64,000 nt of DNA from DASVRA01 sp036388855 (GTDB lineage Bacteria; Pseudomonadota; Alphaproteobacteria; Caulobacterales; Caulobacteraceae). The DNA lies in assembly GCA_036388855.1 (NCBI GenBank), contig DASVRA010000019.1:1-64000 (forward strand), read 5' to 3'. Of this stretch, positions 18,092 through 26,310 are shown one piece after another. Every line of letters begins with the position of its first letter. Position 1 is the first letter of the stretch. Both the position numbers and the translations under genes were made by a program. The notes under the pieces are model-generated. The model was not told where the DNA came from and did no database searches. It was given only the letters and a program-made list of their open reading frames with translations.

Positions 18092-19661
18092 CCCCAGGGC
18101 CGAGCCGCGCCGCCCGCCGCTGTGGCTGCGGGGCTCAAGGCTCGGCCGGCTGATCGTGGTGCTGAACCTGCTCGGCCTGGCGGTGCTGATCTCCGGCGCC
18201 CTGATCACCAACGAGTTCCGCCGGGGGCTGATCCAGGCCCGCATCGACAGCCTGTCCACCCAGGGCGAGCTGATCGCCAACGTCATCGCCGGGGCCGCCA
18301 CGGTGGGCTCGCCCTACCCGATGCTCGAAGGCGACCGCGCGGGCGACATCATCCAGCTGCTGTTCATTCCCGAGGGGCAGCGGGCGCGGCTGTTCGATGG
18401 CCAGGGGCGGCTGCTGGCCGACAGCTATCTCGTGGCCGACCGGGTGGAGGCGCGGCCGCTGCCGCCGCCGCGCGCGCGAGGCAGTTTGCGGTGGCCGTGG
18501 CAGGCGCGCAACCCGGACCAGCCGCGCCCCGAGGTGGCGGTCAAGGCGCGCGAGGCCCTGGCGCGCGAGGTCGGCCTGGCGCTGGAGGGCGAGCCGGTGG
18601 CGCAGGTGCGCCGGGCCCAGAGCGGGGAGCGGGTAATCTCGGTCTCCATCCCGGTGCGCCGGGTGCAGGCGGTGCTGGGGGTGTTGACGCTGGAGGGGTC
18701 GGGCGTCGACGCCACGATTACCGCACAGCGCAAGGCGCTGATCCCGTTCGCCCTGGTGGCCGTGGGGGTGACGCTGCTGTCGTCGCTGCTGCTCACCTGG
18801 CTGGTGGCGCACCCCGTGCTGACCTTGGCGCAGGCCGCCGACCGGGTGCGGCTGTCGCGCTCGCGCTCGATCCGGCTGCCGGCGCTGGCGGGGCGGGACG
18901 ACGAGATCGGCGACCTGACCCGCTCGCTGCAGGACATGACCGACACTCTTTCGGCGCGGCTCGACGCTATCGAGTCCTTCGCCGCCGACGTGGCGCATGA
19001 GATCAGGAACCCGCTGACCTCGATCCGCTCGGCGAGCGAGACCCTGCCGCTGATCAAGGACGACGCCCAGCGCGAGCGGCTGATGGGCATACTGCGCCAG
19101 GACGTGGACCGGCTCGACAGGCTGATCACCGACATCTCCAACGCCTCGCGCCTGGACGCGGAGCTGTCGCGCGACCCCAACCGGCCGGTGGAACTCGGCA
19201 AGCTGCTGGGCGACATCGCCGCGGTCTACGCCGGCTCGACGCGCGGCAAGGCGGTGGAGGTGCGGCTGAGCGACGAGGCCGGCGAGCCGGTCTACGTCAG
19301 CGGCCGCGAGGGGCCGCTCGGCCAGGTGTTCCGCAACCTGATCGACAACGCCCGCTCGTTCAGCCCCGAAGGCTCGGCGGTGCGGGTGACGCTGCGGCGG
19401 GCTAACGGCGAGGCGCTGGTCACGGTGGAGGATCGCGGCCCCGGTGTCCCGGCCGAGAACCTGGAGACGGTGTTCGAGCGCTTCTACACGGCGCGGCCCA
19501 AGGGCGCGGCGTTCGGCGGGCACTCGGGCCTCGGGTTGTCGATCGCGCGCCAGATCATCGAAGCGCACCGGGGGCGCATCTGGGCGGAGAACGTCGCCGA
19601 CGCGCAAGGGCGGCGCACGGGCGCGCGGTTCAGCGTGGCCTTGCCGGCGGCGGGGGCGTGA
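18060..19661 (+). CDS. chvG: sensor histidine kinase ChvG
   Basis: A 533-residue inner-membrane kinase. Two transmembrane helices (about 29-49, IVVLNLLGLAVLISGALI, and about 235-255, FALVAVGVTLLSSLLLTWLV) flank a periplasmic sensor of about 190 residues. HAMP, then dimerisation domain with DVAHEIRNPLTSIRSASE, and the ATPase domain with VFRNLIDNARSFSP, DRGPGVP and GHSGLGLSIARQII follow. It phosphorylates ChvI. In other alphaproteobacteria the periplasmic regulator ExoR inhibits it; no exoR lies in the window. ATG at 18060 overlaps chvI by 32 bases. Confidence 0.92.
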   Translation: MASDTATAKADPRAEPRRPPLWLRGSRLGRLIVVLNLLGLAVLISGALITNEFRRGLIQARIDSLSTQGELIANVIAGAATVGSPYPMLEGDRAGDIIQLLFIPEGQRARLFDGQGRLLADSYLVADRVEARPLPPPRARGSLRWPWQARNPDQPRPEVAVKAREALAREVGLALEGEPVAQVRRAQSGERVISVSIPVRRVQAVLGVLTLEGSGVDATITAQRKALIPFALVAVGVTLLSSLLLTWLVAHPVLTLAQAADRVRLSRSRSIRLPALAGRDDEIGDLTRSLQDMTDTLSARLDAIESFAADVAHEIRNPLTSIRSASETLPLIKDDAQRERLMGILRQDVDRLDRLITDISNASRLDAELSRDPNRPVELGKLLGDIAAVYAGSTRGKAVEVRLSDEAGEPVYVSGREGPLGQVFRNLIDNARSFSPEGSAVRVTLRRANGEALVTVEDRGPGVPAENLETVFERFYTARPKGAAFGGHSGLGLSIARQIIEAHRGRIWAENVADAQGRRTGARFSVALPAAGA

Positions 19662-20101
19662 ACATCCACGCCGGCCTTGTGGCGCTGCGGCTCGGGGGGC
19701 TGTGGCGAGGCGCCCTGATCCTCGGCCCCTCGGGATCGGGCAAGAGCGACCTGGCCCTGCGGCTGCTCGCCGAGGGTCTGCGATTGGTTGCGGACGACCG
19801 GGCGATCGTCTGGGCCTGCGGCGGCAGGCTCTACGGACGCGCGCCCGACGTGCTGAGGGGGCGGATCGAGGCGCGGGGGCTGGCGGTGCTGCACGCGCCC
19901 GCGGTGGCGATGGCGCAGGTGGCGCTGGCGGTACGTTGTGAACCGAAAGGAGCGGAGCTGGAGCGGCTGACGGGCGAGGAGACGGAGAGCTTCGAGGGCG
20001 TGGCCGTGCCCCTGCTCCGCCTCAGGGCGCTGGAGGCGTCCGCGCCCGCGAAGCTTCGCCGCGCCCTGCTGCGGCTTGGAACCGGGGCTGGGGCGCCCTA
20101 G
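19658..20101 (+). CDS. hprK: HPr kinase/phosphorylase, short alphaproteobacterial form
   Basis: A 147-residue protein comprising only the C-terminal catalytic domain of HprK, as usual in alphaproteobacteria (the Firmicutes enzyme has about 310 residues). Walker A is GPSGSGKS (23-30); LVADDRAIVW follows. It phosphorylates a regulatory serine on HPr, linking the nitrogen-type PTS with ChvG/ChvI. GTG at 19658 overlaps the chvG stop by four bases. Confidence 0.9.
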   Translation: MNIHAGLVALRLGGLWRGALILGPSGSGKSDLALRLLAEGLRLVADDRAIVWACGGRLYGRAPDVLRGRIEARGLAVLHAPAVAMAQVALAVRCEPKGAELERLTGEETESFEGVAVPLLRLRALEASAPAKLRRALLRLGTGAGAP

Positions 20102-20140
20102 AAGCGCGCGCTTGGGCGGCGGCAGGACAGATCGTAGCGC

Positions 20141-20545
20141 ATGATCGGCTTGGTGATCGTCACCCATGGCCACCTGGCCGACGAGTTCCTGCTCGCCATG
20201 GAGCACGTGGTCGGCCCGCAGAAGGCGGTGGCCCCGATCTGCATCGGCCCTGACGACGACATGGAGCGCCGCCGCGCCGACATCCTGCGGGCGGTGAGGG
20301 CGGTGGACGACGGCGACGGGGTGATCCTGCTCACCGACATGTTCGGCGGCACCCCCTCGAACCTCGCCATCTCGGTGATGGAGCAGACCGGGGCGGAGGT
20401 GATCGCGGGGCTGAACCTGCCGATGCTGATCAAGCTGGCCAGCCTGCGCGGGCGCGAGCCGCTGGAGGTGTGCGTCGCCCGCGCCCAGGAAGCGGGGCGC
20501 AAGTACATCTCCGTGGCCTCCTACGTCCTGGCCGGGGAGAAATGA
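20141..20545 (+). CDS. PTS EIIA component, mannose family
   Basis: A 134-residue EIIA of the mannose class, with the phosphorylated histidine in VTHGHLADEFL (His9) and the signature LTDMFGGTPSNLAI. It has no sugar-transport EIIB/EIIC partners here, so it is the end component of a regulatory phosphorelay (PTS-Ntr branch) receiving phosphate from HPr. It is 39 bases after hprK and overlaps the HPr gene by four bases. Confidence 0.9.
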   Translation: MIGLVIVTHGHLADEFLLAMEHVVGPQKAVAPICIGPDDDMERRRADILRAVRAVDDGDGVILLTDMFGGTPSNLAISVMEQTGAEVIAGLNLPMLIKLASLRGREPLEVCVARAQEAGRKYISVASYVLAGEK

Positions 20546-20814
20546 CGGCGCGGCGCACCGTCGGCATCTGCAACGCGCGCGGGCTGCACGCACGCGCCTC
20601 GGCCAAGTTCGTCAAGCTGGCCTCCACCTTCGACGCCGAGGTGCGGGTGACCCGCGACGGCCAGACCGTGGACGCCCGCTCGATCATGGGCCTGATGATG
20701 CTGGCCGCCGGGCCCGGCTGTGAGGTGGAGCTGGAGGCGGAGGGGCCGGACGCGGAGGCGGCGGTCGAGGCGCTGGCCGAGCTGGTCGCCGGCCGCTTCG
20801 AGGAGGAGCGCTGA
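20542..20814 (+). CDS. ptsH: phosphocarrier protein HPr
   Basis: A 90-residue HPr. It has the EI-phosphorylated His16 in NARGLHARASAKFV and the HprK-target Ser47 in DARSIMGLMMLAA. ATG at 20542 overlaps the EIIA stop. It completes the chvI-chvG-hprK-EIIA-ptsH order. EI (ptsP) is not within the window. It ends two codons from the convergent stop of the next gene. Confidence 0.93.
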   Translation: MTARRTVGICNARGLHARASAKFVKLASTFDAEVRVTRDGQTVDARSIMGLMMLAAGPGCEVELEAEGPDAEAAVEALAELVAGRFEEER

Positions 20815-21498
20815 TCAGCGGGTCAGCACCACCGCCTCGGTTCCGGTGGGCCGCCACAGCTCGCCCGCCCAGCGCCCGGAGAGGTCGCGCCGCAGGGTGA
20901 CCACGCGCAGCTCGCCGGGCGGGCCCTGGTTGAACCGCAGGGTCAACTGCGAACCATCATAGGCGGCCATGCTCAGGTAGCCGATGCTGGGGCGCGCCGG
21001 CGTTCCTAACTGGCGCCAGGCGCCCTGGGCGGCGAACGGCTGGTCCGGCGACTGCGCCAGCTCGAAGGCGTAGAGCAGGGCGCCGGCCGCGCTCCTCAGC
21101 GTCCAGCCGCCGCTGAGCGCGCCCTGGCGCATCTCTTCGGCCCGCGCCGCCGCGCGGACTGCTTCGTCGTAGTCGCGGGCGCCGTAGGTTGCGGGCTGCT
21201 CCCGGGATGGGCTCTCGAGCTTCGGCAGAGGCCCGGCTGGCAGGGTGAATGCCGGAGGCGTCGGCACGTAAGGACGCGGCCCGGGCGAGGCGTAGGGCGA
21301 GTAGGTGTAGGGCTGGTAGCTGTAAGGCTGCGGCGCGGGCAGGCCGTAGGGCTGGTATCCGCCCGGCGCGGGGGCAGCGCTCTCGGCCGCGTCTTCGTCG
21401 GTCATTTCGAAGCCGCCGGCGGACGGCGCCGTGGTCTGCGCTTCCGCCGCCGAGGCGGCCGTGATCACGACCGCGGCGAGGGCCGCGATTTTGTGCAT
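20815..21498 (-). CDS. secreted Pro/Tyr-rich hypothetical protein
   Basis: A 227-residue protein with a clear signal peptide (MHKIAALAAVVITAASAAEAQ). A low-complexity segment (about 45-100) of Tyr, Pro and Gln follows, then a compact C-terminal domain (GGWTLRSAAGALLYAFELAQ ... GYLSMAAYDGSQLTLRF ... VTLRRDLSGRWAGELW). I do not recognise the family. ATG at 21498 is chosen over an in-frame start nine codons earlier because it begins the signal peptide. Its stop abuts the HPr stop. Confidence 0.6.
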   Translation of the reverse strand: MHKIAALAAVVITAASAAEAQTTAPSAGGFEMTDEDAAESAAPAPGGYQPYGLPAPQPYSYQPYTYSPYASPGPRPYVPTPPAFTLPAGPLPKLESPSREQPATYGARDYDEAVRAAARAEEMRQGALSGGWTLRSAAGALLYAFELAQSPDQPFAAQGAWRQLGTPARPSIGYLSMAAYDGSQLTLRFNQGPPGELRVVTLRRDLSGRWAGELWRPTGTEAVVLTR

Positions 21499-21504
21499 CG
21501 CAAC

Positions 21505-21533
21505 TTGACCTGTTGTGCAGCGCACCCTAGCTT
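21505..21533 (+). promoter_or_regulatory. promoter of a small RNA candidate
   Basis: TTGACC (21505-21510), 17 bases, TAGCTT (21528-21533). This is a good sigma-70-type promoter on the plus strand with no plus-strand gene following it, only the structured stretch ending in a terminator at 21615. Predicted start of transcription is about 21540. Confidence 0.55.
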
Positions 21534-21539
21534 TGTCCT

Positions 21540-21615
21540 CGCGGCTTCGGCCGCAGCCCTGATTGGGCGTTTCCTCCCCAAACTCATCACCGCGCCCCTC
21601 GGGCGCGGTTTTTTT
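21540..21615 (+). ncRNA. putative small regulatory RNA with intrinsic terminator
   Basis: About 75 nt. Three hairpins can be drawn. The first is GCGGC-UUCG-GCCGC (21541-21554). The second is GCCC-UGAUU-GGGC (21556-21568). The third is a terminator, CCGCGCCC-CUC-GGGCGCGG (21590-21608), followed by seven U. Between the second and third lies an unpaired C-rich segment (GUUUCCUCCCCAAACUC, 21569-21585) complementary to Shine-Dalgarno sequences. It has its own promoter and lies 0.7 kb after the chvI-chvG-hprK-ptsH cluster. The ChvI-activated sRNA ChvR of Caulobacter is a possible homolog, but I cannot confirm this from memory of its sequence. Its 3' end runs opposite the last codons of the amidohydrolase gene. 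Confidence 0.6.
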
Positions 21616-22501
21616 GTGCGCCGGCGGAGAGCGCGCCCCACTCCTGCGCCGCCAGCGCCCGGAACAGCCGCTCCAGCGACTCGGCCAGCGCCTTGAACCC
21701 GTCGTGGGGCAGCATCGTGGCCTCGTCGAGGTAGAGCCGCCGGTTCACCTCGATCTGCAGCGCGTGCAGCCCCCCAGAGGCATTGCCGTAAGCTTCGGTG
21801 GTGAAGCCTCCGGCGTAGGGCGCGTTGCGCGCCACGGCGAATCCCATGGCCTTCAACTCGCGCTCCACCAGGGCGGTGACCGCGCCGGCGCAGGAGGCGC
21901 CGAAGCGGTCTCCCAGCACGAAGTCGGGGCCTGGGCCGGCCGCGCCTTTCACCGCCGCGGAAGGCATGGAGTGCCAGTCAAACAGCACCGCCACCCCCCA
22001 GGCCTGGAGCGTGGAGCGCGCCAGCTCCTGCAGCGCGTCGTGATAGGGCTGGTGCACTGCGGCGAGCCTGGCCTGGCCTTCGTTCCAGCCGAGCTTGCGG
22101 TCGTAGATTGCGCGCCCCTCGCCCGCCAGGCGCGGGATCGAGCCCAGGCCGGCGGCGACCCTGGCGGTGCGGGTCCGGCCCGCGCCTGGCGGCGCATCGT
22201 GGAACATGGCGAGGTCGAGTTCGTCGGGGGCGCGGTTCACGTCCACATAGGCGCGCCCGTAGGTGGCGCAGATCAGCGCGAAGCCGTGCCGCGGCGCAGC
22301 CGCCAGCAGCTCGTCCACCAAGGCGTCTTCCGAGCGGCGGATGGCCGAGGCCGCCAGGGACGCCGCCGGGGCCATGTCGGGCGGGTAGAACCGCCCCGAG
22401 TGCGGCGAGGCGAAGATCACCGGGCGGCGGGCGGCGCCCTCAGCCGGCAGCGCGAGCCGGAAGGGCCGTTCGGGCGCTGGCGTGTCTTCGGCGTCGCGCA
22501 T
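21587..22501 (-). CDS. N-formylglutamate amidohydrolase family protein
   Basis: A 304-residue member of the FGase family: PVIFASPHSGRFYP near the start, YGRAYVDVNRAPDELD, and LFDWHSMPS with metal-binding His/Asp. It releases formate from N-formylglutamate (last step of the HutF branch of histidine degradation) or acts on related N-formyl amino acids. A separate formimidoylglutamase (hutG) sits in the hut locus, so this gene may serve another substrate. Its final codons are opposite the terminator of the small-RNA candidate. It is divergent from cpdR. Confidence 0.82.
   Translation of the reverse strand: MRDAEDTPAPERPFRLALPAEGAARRPVIFASPHSGRFYPPDMAPAASLAASAIRRSEDALVDELLAAAPRHGFALICATYGRAYVDVNRAPDELDLAMFHDAPPGAGRTRTARVAAGLGSIPRLAGEGRAIYDRKLGWNEGQARLAAVHQPYHDALQELARSTLQAWGVAVLFDWHSMPSAAVKGAAGPGPDFVLGDRFGASCAGAVTALVERELKAMGFAVARNAPYAGGFTTEAYGNASGGLHALQIEVNRRLYLDEATMLPHDGFKALAESLERLFRALAAQEWGALSAGAQKNRARGAR
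21590..21615 (+). terminator. intrinsic terminator (plus strand)
   Basis: Eight-base-pair perfect GC stem (21590-21597 with 21601-21608), CTC loop and seven T. It points along the plus strand although both flanking genes are on the minus strand, so it belongs to the small-RNA candidate or to stopping read-through from ptsH. Confidence 0.8.
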
Positions 22502-22551
22502 GGAAGCCTTGTGCGGGGGGCGGGGTTGAGGGTCAACGCGGACGGTCAGGG

Positions 22552-22566
22552 TTTAGCGGCGGTTTA
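22552..22566 (+). promoter_or_regulatory. CtrA-like box upstream of cpdR
   Basis: TTTA-N7-TTTA, one mismatch per half from the CtrA consensus TTAA-N7-TTAA, about 68 bases upstream of the cpdR ATG. cpdR of Caulobacter is known to be transcribed under CtrA control. Confidence 0.35.
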
Positions 22567-22633
22567 CGGATAGGCGGCTAGGTTCGTGGGGATCGGGCGC
22601 TCGCCTTCGCCCCAGTTCCAGCGCCCGCAGTTC

Positions 22634-22993
22634 ATGAAACGCATCCTGCTCGCCGAAGACGACGATTCCCTGCGCAGCTTCCTCGCGCGCGCGCTCGAGC
22701 GGGCCGGCTATGACGTGGTCTCCTGCCCGGACGGCGACGCGGCCCTGCAGGCGCTGGACCAGGGCCCTTGGGACCTGCTGCTGACCGACATCGTCATGCC
22801 CGGGGCCGACGGCATTGAGGTCGCCCGCCAGGCCGCCGCCGGCCAGCAGGGGCTGCGCATCATGTTCATCACCGGCTTCGCCGCCGTCGCGCTGGCCGCC
22901 GGCGAGCGCGGGCCGCCAGGGGCGCGGGTGCTGTCCAAGCCCGTGCACCTGCGTGAGATTGTGGCCGAGGTCGAACGCATGATGGCCGCCTGA
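22634..22993 (+). CDS. cpdR: single-domain response regulator CpdR
   Basis: A 119-residue receiver-only protein very like CpdR of Caulobacter: MKRILLAEDDDSLRSFLARALERAGYDV, phospho-acceptor Asp52 in LLLTDIVMPGADGIEVAR, IMFITGFAAVAL and VLSKPVHLREIV. Unphosphorylated CpdR binds the ClpXP protease and primes degradation of PdeA, McpA and, with other adaptors, CtrA; the CckA-ChpT relay inactivates it. ATG at 22634 begins the domain. The C-terminal MMAA resembles the two-alanine degron end of CpdR. tRNA-Val follows. Confidence 0.9.
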   Translation: MKRILLAEDDDSLRSFLARALERAGYDVVSCPDGDAALQALDQGPWDLLLTDIVMPGADGIEVARQAAAGQQGLRIMFITGFAAVALAAGERGPPGARVLSKPVHLREIVAEVERMMAA

Positions 22994-23063
22994 GGGCGGC
23001 GCCTTGCGAAAGCGCGGGGCGCGCGGCTATATCCGCCTCCCGCTCACCAAGGAGAGCCCTGGC

Positions 23064-23138
23064 GGACGCGTAGCTCAGCGGGAGAGCACTACGTTGACAT
23101 CGTAGGGGTCGCTGGTTCGATCCCAGCCGCGTCCACCA
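23064..23138 (+). tRNA. tRNA-Val (GAC)
   Basis: Cloverleaf with acceptor GGACGCG pairing CGCGTCC, D-arm GCTCAGCGGGAGAGC, anticodon stem CTACG/CGTAG with loop TTGACAT (anticodon GAC), T-arm GCTGGTTCGATCCCAGC, and encoded CCA at 23136-23138. Confidence 0.95.
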
Positions 23139-23278
23139 ATTGCCCGTCCGAACCGATCGCACGGCCTACGGCACTGCCCAATTTTACAGGGCGAGCCCAT
23201 CAAGCGCCACGAGAGGGGGCCGCTGAACGCCGCCGCTGCGCGCCACCTTCTCACCTTCTAAGCGGCCTCAGGCACGCG

Positions 23279-23560
23279 TCAGGTCCGCTCCGCGCTCACC
23301 ATCCGCACGCACTCGTCGATCAGTTCGCCGACATTTTCAAAGGCGCTGATGCGCTCGACATCGAACATGATGCCGAGCTGGTCCTCGAGTTCCAGGATCA
23401 GGCCGACGTGGCGAGTGGAGTCCCAACCCTGGATGTCGTCCACCACCGTGCCGTCATTGACGCGTTCGGCGGGGACCTGGAAAAAGCCGGCGATGGTCTC
23501 ACGGACCTGACGGGAAATCTCCTCCCGGCCGGCCGGAGCGGGGGCCGAAGCGTCAGCCAA
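23279..23560 (-). CDS. acyl carrier protein
   Basis: A 93-residue carrier protein with the phosphopantetheine site Ser in GWDSTRHVGLILELEDQLGI, acidic flanks and the four-helix ACP pattern. It lies 27 bases downstream of the adenylating enzyme, which presumably loads it. It is not the housekeeping AcpP (no fab genes, and the motif GWDST differs from DSLD). The loaded group (amino, hydroxy or fatty acid) is unknown. Confidence 0.85.
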   Translation of the reverse strand: MADASAPAPAGREEISRQVRETIAGFFQVPAERVNDGTVVDDIQGWDSTRHVGLILELEDQLGIMFDVERISAFENVGELIDECVRMVSAERT

Positions 23561-23587
23561 GCGGAACTCTCCTGGTCATCCAAGGCG

Positions 23588-25165
23588 TCAGTGCCCGGCT
23601 TGGCCGGCGAGGTGGGGATGCTGCGCCAGCGCCCTGTAGTCAACCTTGCCGTTGGCGTTGACCGGCAGCTCGGGCAGGAAGATCAGCCGGTCGGGCACCA
23701 TGTACTCGGCCACCTGGGCACGGCAGCCGGCACGGATGCGCTGGGCGTCGCCGGGCGGGCCGCCGAGGAAGGCGACGGAGCCTTCCGCCACGCCCTGCCC
23801 GTCGACCGGCCAGGGAAGGGCGGCGACCTGCGGGCGGCCGGAGACACGCCGGACCACCGCCTCGATCTCGGCCATTTCGACCCGGTAGCCGCGGATCTTC
23901 ACCTGCCGGTCGGCGCGGCCGGCGAAGACCAGGCCGTGAGGTTCGATCCATCGCGCCATGTCGCCGGTCTTGAACCAGCGCTCGCCGAGCGCATCCGTGA
24001 ACTTAGCCGCGTCCAGTTCCGGCGCCTCCCAGTGATGCCTAAGCACCTGGGACCCGGCGATGCAGATCTGGCCGTACTCGCCGGACGGCGGGAACGTCAT
24101 CCCGGGGGTGAACAGCTCCACCTTCTGTGCGCCGAACAGACGGCCCAAGGGGGCGATGGCGAGGTCCCCGGCCTCCTCGGGCCTCACTTCGTGGGCGCAG
24201 ACCACGACCGTGCATTCGGTCGGGCCGTAGAGGTTGATGATCCGCGCATCCGGCGCGGCCGCGCGCCAGGCCTCCACCGTGGTCATCGGCAGCGGCTCGC
24301 CGCAGAAGTACCCGAGCCGCAGGGACGGCATCGAGCCTGGCCGCACCAGGCCCTTCTCAATCATCCGCGCCGCCACGGAGGGCACGATCAGGCTGCCGGT
24401 CAACTGGTGCTGGGCGATCATCCGCGGCGCCAGCAGCTCGGTCCGCTCGGGCATGCTGTAGAGTTCCGCGCCGCTGAGCCAGGTCAGGAACATGTCGTGG
24501 ACCGACAGGTCGAAGGTCAGGTTGGCCATCTGCAGGATGCGGTCCGCCGGCGTCAGCGGCCCCAGCCCAGCCGCGGCCGTCAAATAGGCATCGAGGTTGG
24601 CGTGGGTGATCGGCACGCCTTTGGGAGCGCCAGTCGAACCCGAGGTGAATAGGATGTAGGCGAACTGGTCCCGGCCGGCCCGGCGGCGGACCGAGCGCCA
24701 GTATTCCAGGCCTTGGCCGTCTCCCAGCGGCGTGCGCGCGCCGCCGATCGGCGCCGCATCCGGCCCCGCCTCCGGCCGGATGACGGCCAAGTCGTCGTCG
24801 AGCGGCTCGAGGAAGGTCTCGAGCATGGCGGCGCGCTGTTCGTCGACCACTAGGGCCCGCGCGCCCGACGCCCGCAGCATCGCCTGATTGCGCCCCTGGG
24901 GGTAGATGATGTTGAGCGGCAGATAAGTGCAGCCCGCCAGCAGGGCGCCGATGACGGCGGCATAGGCCGTATGAGAACGGCCGGAGAGGATGGCGACGCG
25001 GTCGCCGGGGCTGAGGCCGGCCTGGACGAGCGCGGCGGAGATCCTGGAGGCTCGGTCGAACAGCTCCTGATAGGTGAGCCGTGCGCCGGCCGCCCAAAGG
25101 GCGGGCCTGGAGGCGTTCAGTTCGGCGGCTTGGAGCAGGGCGCCGCCCAGGTCTTCGATGAACAT
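23588..25165 (-). CDS. AMP-forming adenylation (A-domain) enzyme
   Basis: A 525-residue stand-alone adenylating enzyme of the ANL superfamily, close to amino-acid A-domains and DltA. Core motifs are YILFTSGSTGAPKGVPITHAN (A3), NLYGPTECTVVV (A5), GERWFKTGDMARW (A7), GRADRQVKIRGYRVEMAEIE (A8) and NANGKVDYRAL with the C-terminal catalytic Lys (A10). It activates a carboxylic or amino acid as the AMP ester and transfers it to the ACP encoded immediately downstream. No condensation, thioesterase or DltB/D gene is nearby, so the fate of the loaded ACP is open. It is divergent from the sulfotransferase gene. Confidence 0.85.
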   Translation of the reverse strand: MFIEDLGGALLQAAELNASRPALWAAGARLTYQELFDRASRISAALVQAGLSPGDRVAILSGRSHTAYAAVIGALLAGCTYLPLNIIYPQGRNQAMLRASGARALVVDEQRAAMLETFLEPLDDDLAVIRPEAGPDAAPIGGARTPLGDGQGLEYWRSVRRRAGRDQFAYILFTSGSTGAPKGVPITHANLDAYLTAAAGLGPLTPADRILQMANLTFDLSVHDMFLTWLSGAELYSMPERTELLAPRMIAQHQLTGSLIVPSVAARMIEKGLVRPGSMPSLRLGYFCGEPLPMTTVEAWRAAAPDARIINLYGPTECTVVVCAHEVRPEEAGDLAIAPLGRLFGAQKVELFTPGMTFPPSGEYGQICIAGSQVLRHHWEAPELDAAKFTDALGERWFKTGDMARWIEPHGLVFAGRADRQVKIRGYRVEMAEIEAVVRRVSGRPQVAALPWPVDGQGVAEGSVAFLGGPPGDAQRIRAGCRAQVAEYMVPDRLIFLPELPVNANGKVDYRALAQHPHLAGQAGH

Positions 25166-25355
25166 CCAGGCCCCTTCTCCTTACGTTCCGGCTGCCGCCG
25201 AGCCAGGGTTCGACACTCCAGCATGGGTGAAGCCGGCTGCACGAGCGCCGCCGCCTGGCCGGATGCGGTGAACTGGACCCTATCGGTGAAGTGTGCGCAG
25301 ACCTTTTCCAAGCCATTGGGCTGTTCATCAAGGCGGTTCGAGAGGTTTGGCCGGC

Positions 25356-26303
25356 ATGGGTGACCCCGCGTACCAAGGCGTCGTCGTCCTGGGCTTTCCG
25401 CGCAGCGGCACGACCCTGCTGCGCCGGCTGCTGGAGCCGCATCCCCTGCTTTGCTGCCCCCCCGAGACCCACATCCTGCGCGCGGCCGCCGCCTTTTTGC
25501 GCGAGGACGACTTTCCGCTCGGCTACTCGCTCGGGGTGCTGACGTCCTTACGCTTCGTCGGCGTGGAGCCGGAGCAGGTGGTCGAGCGTGTCCGTGCCCT
25601 TGTGCTCGACCTCCTGCAAACCGTTTGCGCCTCCTCCGGCAAGCGCATTTGGGTGGAGAAGTCGGCCTTCGACTTCTTCCACCTGGAGGCGATTGAGAGG
25701 ATTTTGGGCACGCGCTGCCGCTATATCTGGATCAGCCGTCACGCGGCCGATGTGGTTAGCTCCCTCAAGGAGTATGTGGCGAAGGTCGACGTCTACCCTT
25801 CCGAGCTGCATGAATATGTTCAGCGCTACCCCATCCCCGTGGAAGCTTTTGCCCATGCATGGAAGGACGCCCAAACGCGCGCGGCGGGATTTTACGAGCG
25901 CAACGCGAGCATCTGCCTGCCGGTCCGCTATGAAGACCTAGTCGCGGCCCCCGAGGCCGGCGTGCAGCGCATACTCGATTTCCTAGATCTGCCGGGAGAC
26001 CCCGCTCAACTGCTGCGGGGCCTGCGGGAGTCGCCGGGTGTCGTGGGGTTCGGGGACTGGAAAACCTACGGCCGAACCTCTGTGACCGGCGCAAGCGTGG
26101 GGCGATCGGCCTCGCTTCCCCCGGCGCTGCTCGCCCGCATCGCCGAGATCGTCAATCCGACGCTCGTCCGGACGGGATATGAGCCCATCGTCGTCCCGCC
26201 AGAGACGTTGCGTACAGATCCGGTCAGGCTGCTGCGGAAAGCTCTCGCCATGAGCCACAGCTCGGCGGTGCGGCAAGCGGGCGCCTCGGTTGACGGCGAG
26301 TAG
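25356..26303 (+). CDS. sulfotransferase family protein
   Basis: A 315-residue PAPS-dependent sulfotransferase-type protein. The 5'-phosphosulfate loop is VVLGFPRSGTTLLRRLLEPHP near the N-terminus, and the 3'-phosphate motif region is IWISRHAADVVSSLKEY, followed by LPVRYEDLVAAPEAGVQRILDFLDL. It would transfer sulfate to a hydroxyl or amine of a lipid, sugar or protein. ATG at 25356 (MGDPAYQG) is chosen; a start at 25293 adds 21 poorly conserved residues. It is separated from the possible acyltransferase by seven bases. Confidence 0.8.
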   Translation: MGDPAYQGVVVLGFPRSGTTLLRRLLEPHPLLCCPPETHILRAAAAFLREDDFPLGYSLGVLTSLRFVGVEPEQVVERVRALVLDLLQTVCASSGKRIWVEKSAFDFFHLEAIERILGTRCRYIWISRHAADVVSSLKEYVAKVDVYPSELHEYVQRYPIPVEAFAHAWKDAQTRAAGFYERNASICLPVRYEDLVAAPEAGVQRILDFLDLPGDPAQLLRGLRESPGVVGFGDWKTYGRTSVTGASVGRSASLPPALLARIAEIVNPTLVRTGYEPIVVPPETLRTDPVRLLRKALAMSHSSAVRQAGASVDGE

Positions 26304-26310
26304 CGTCGGA

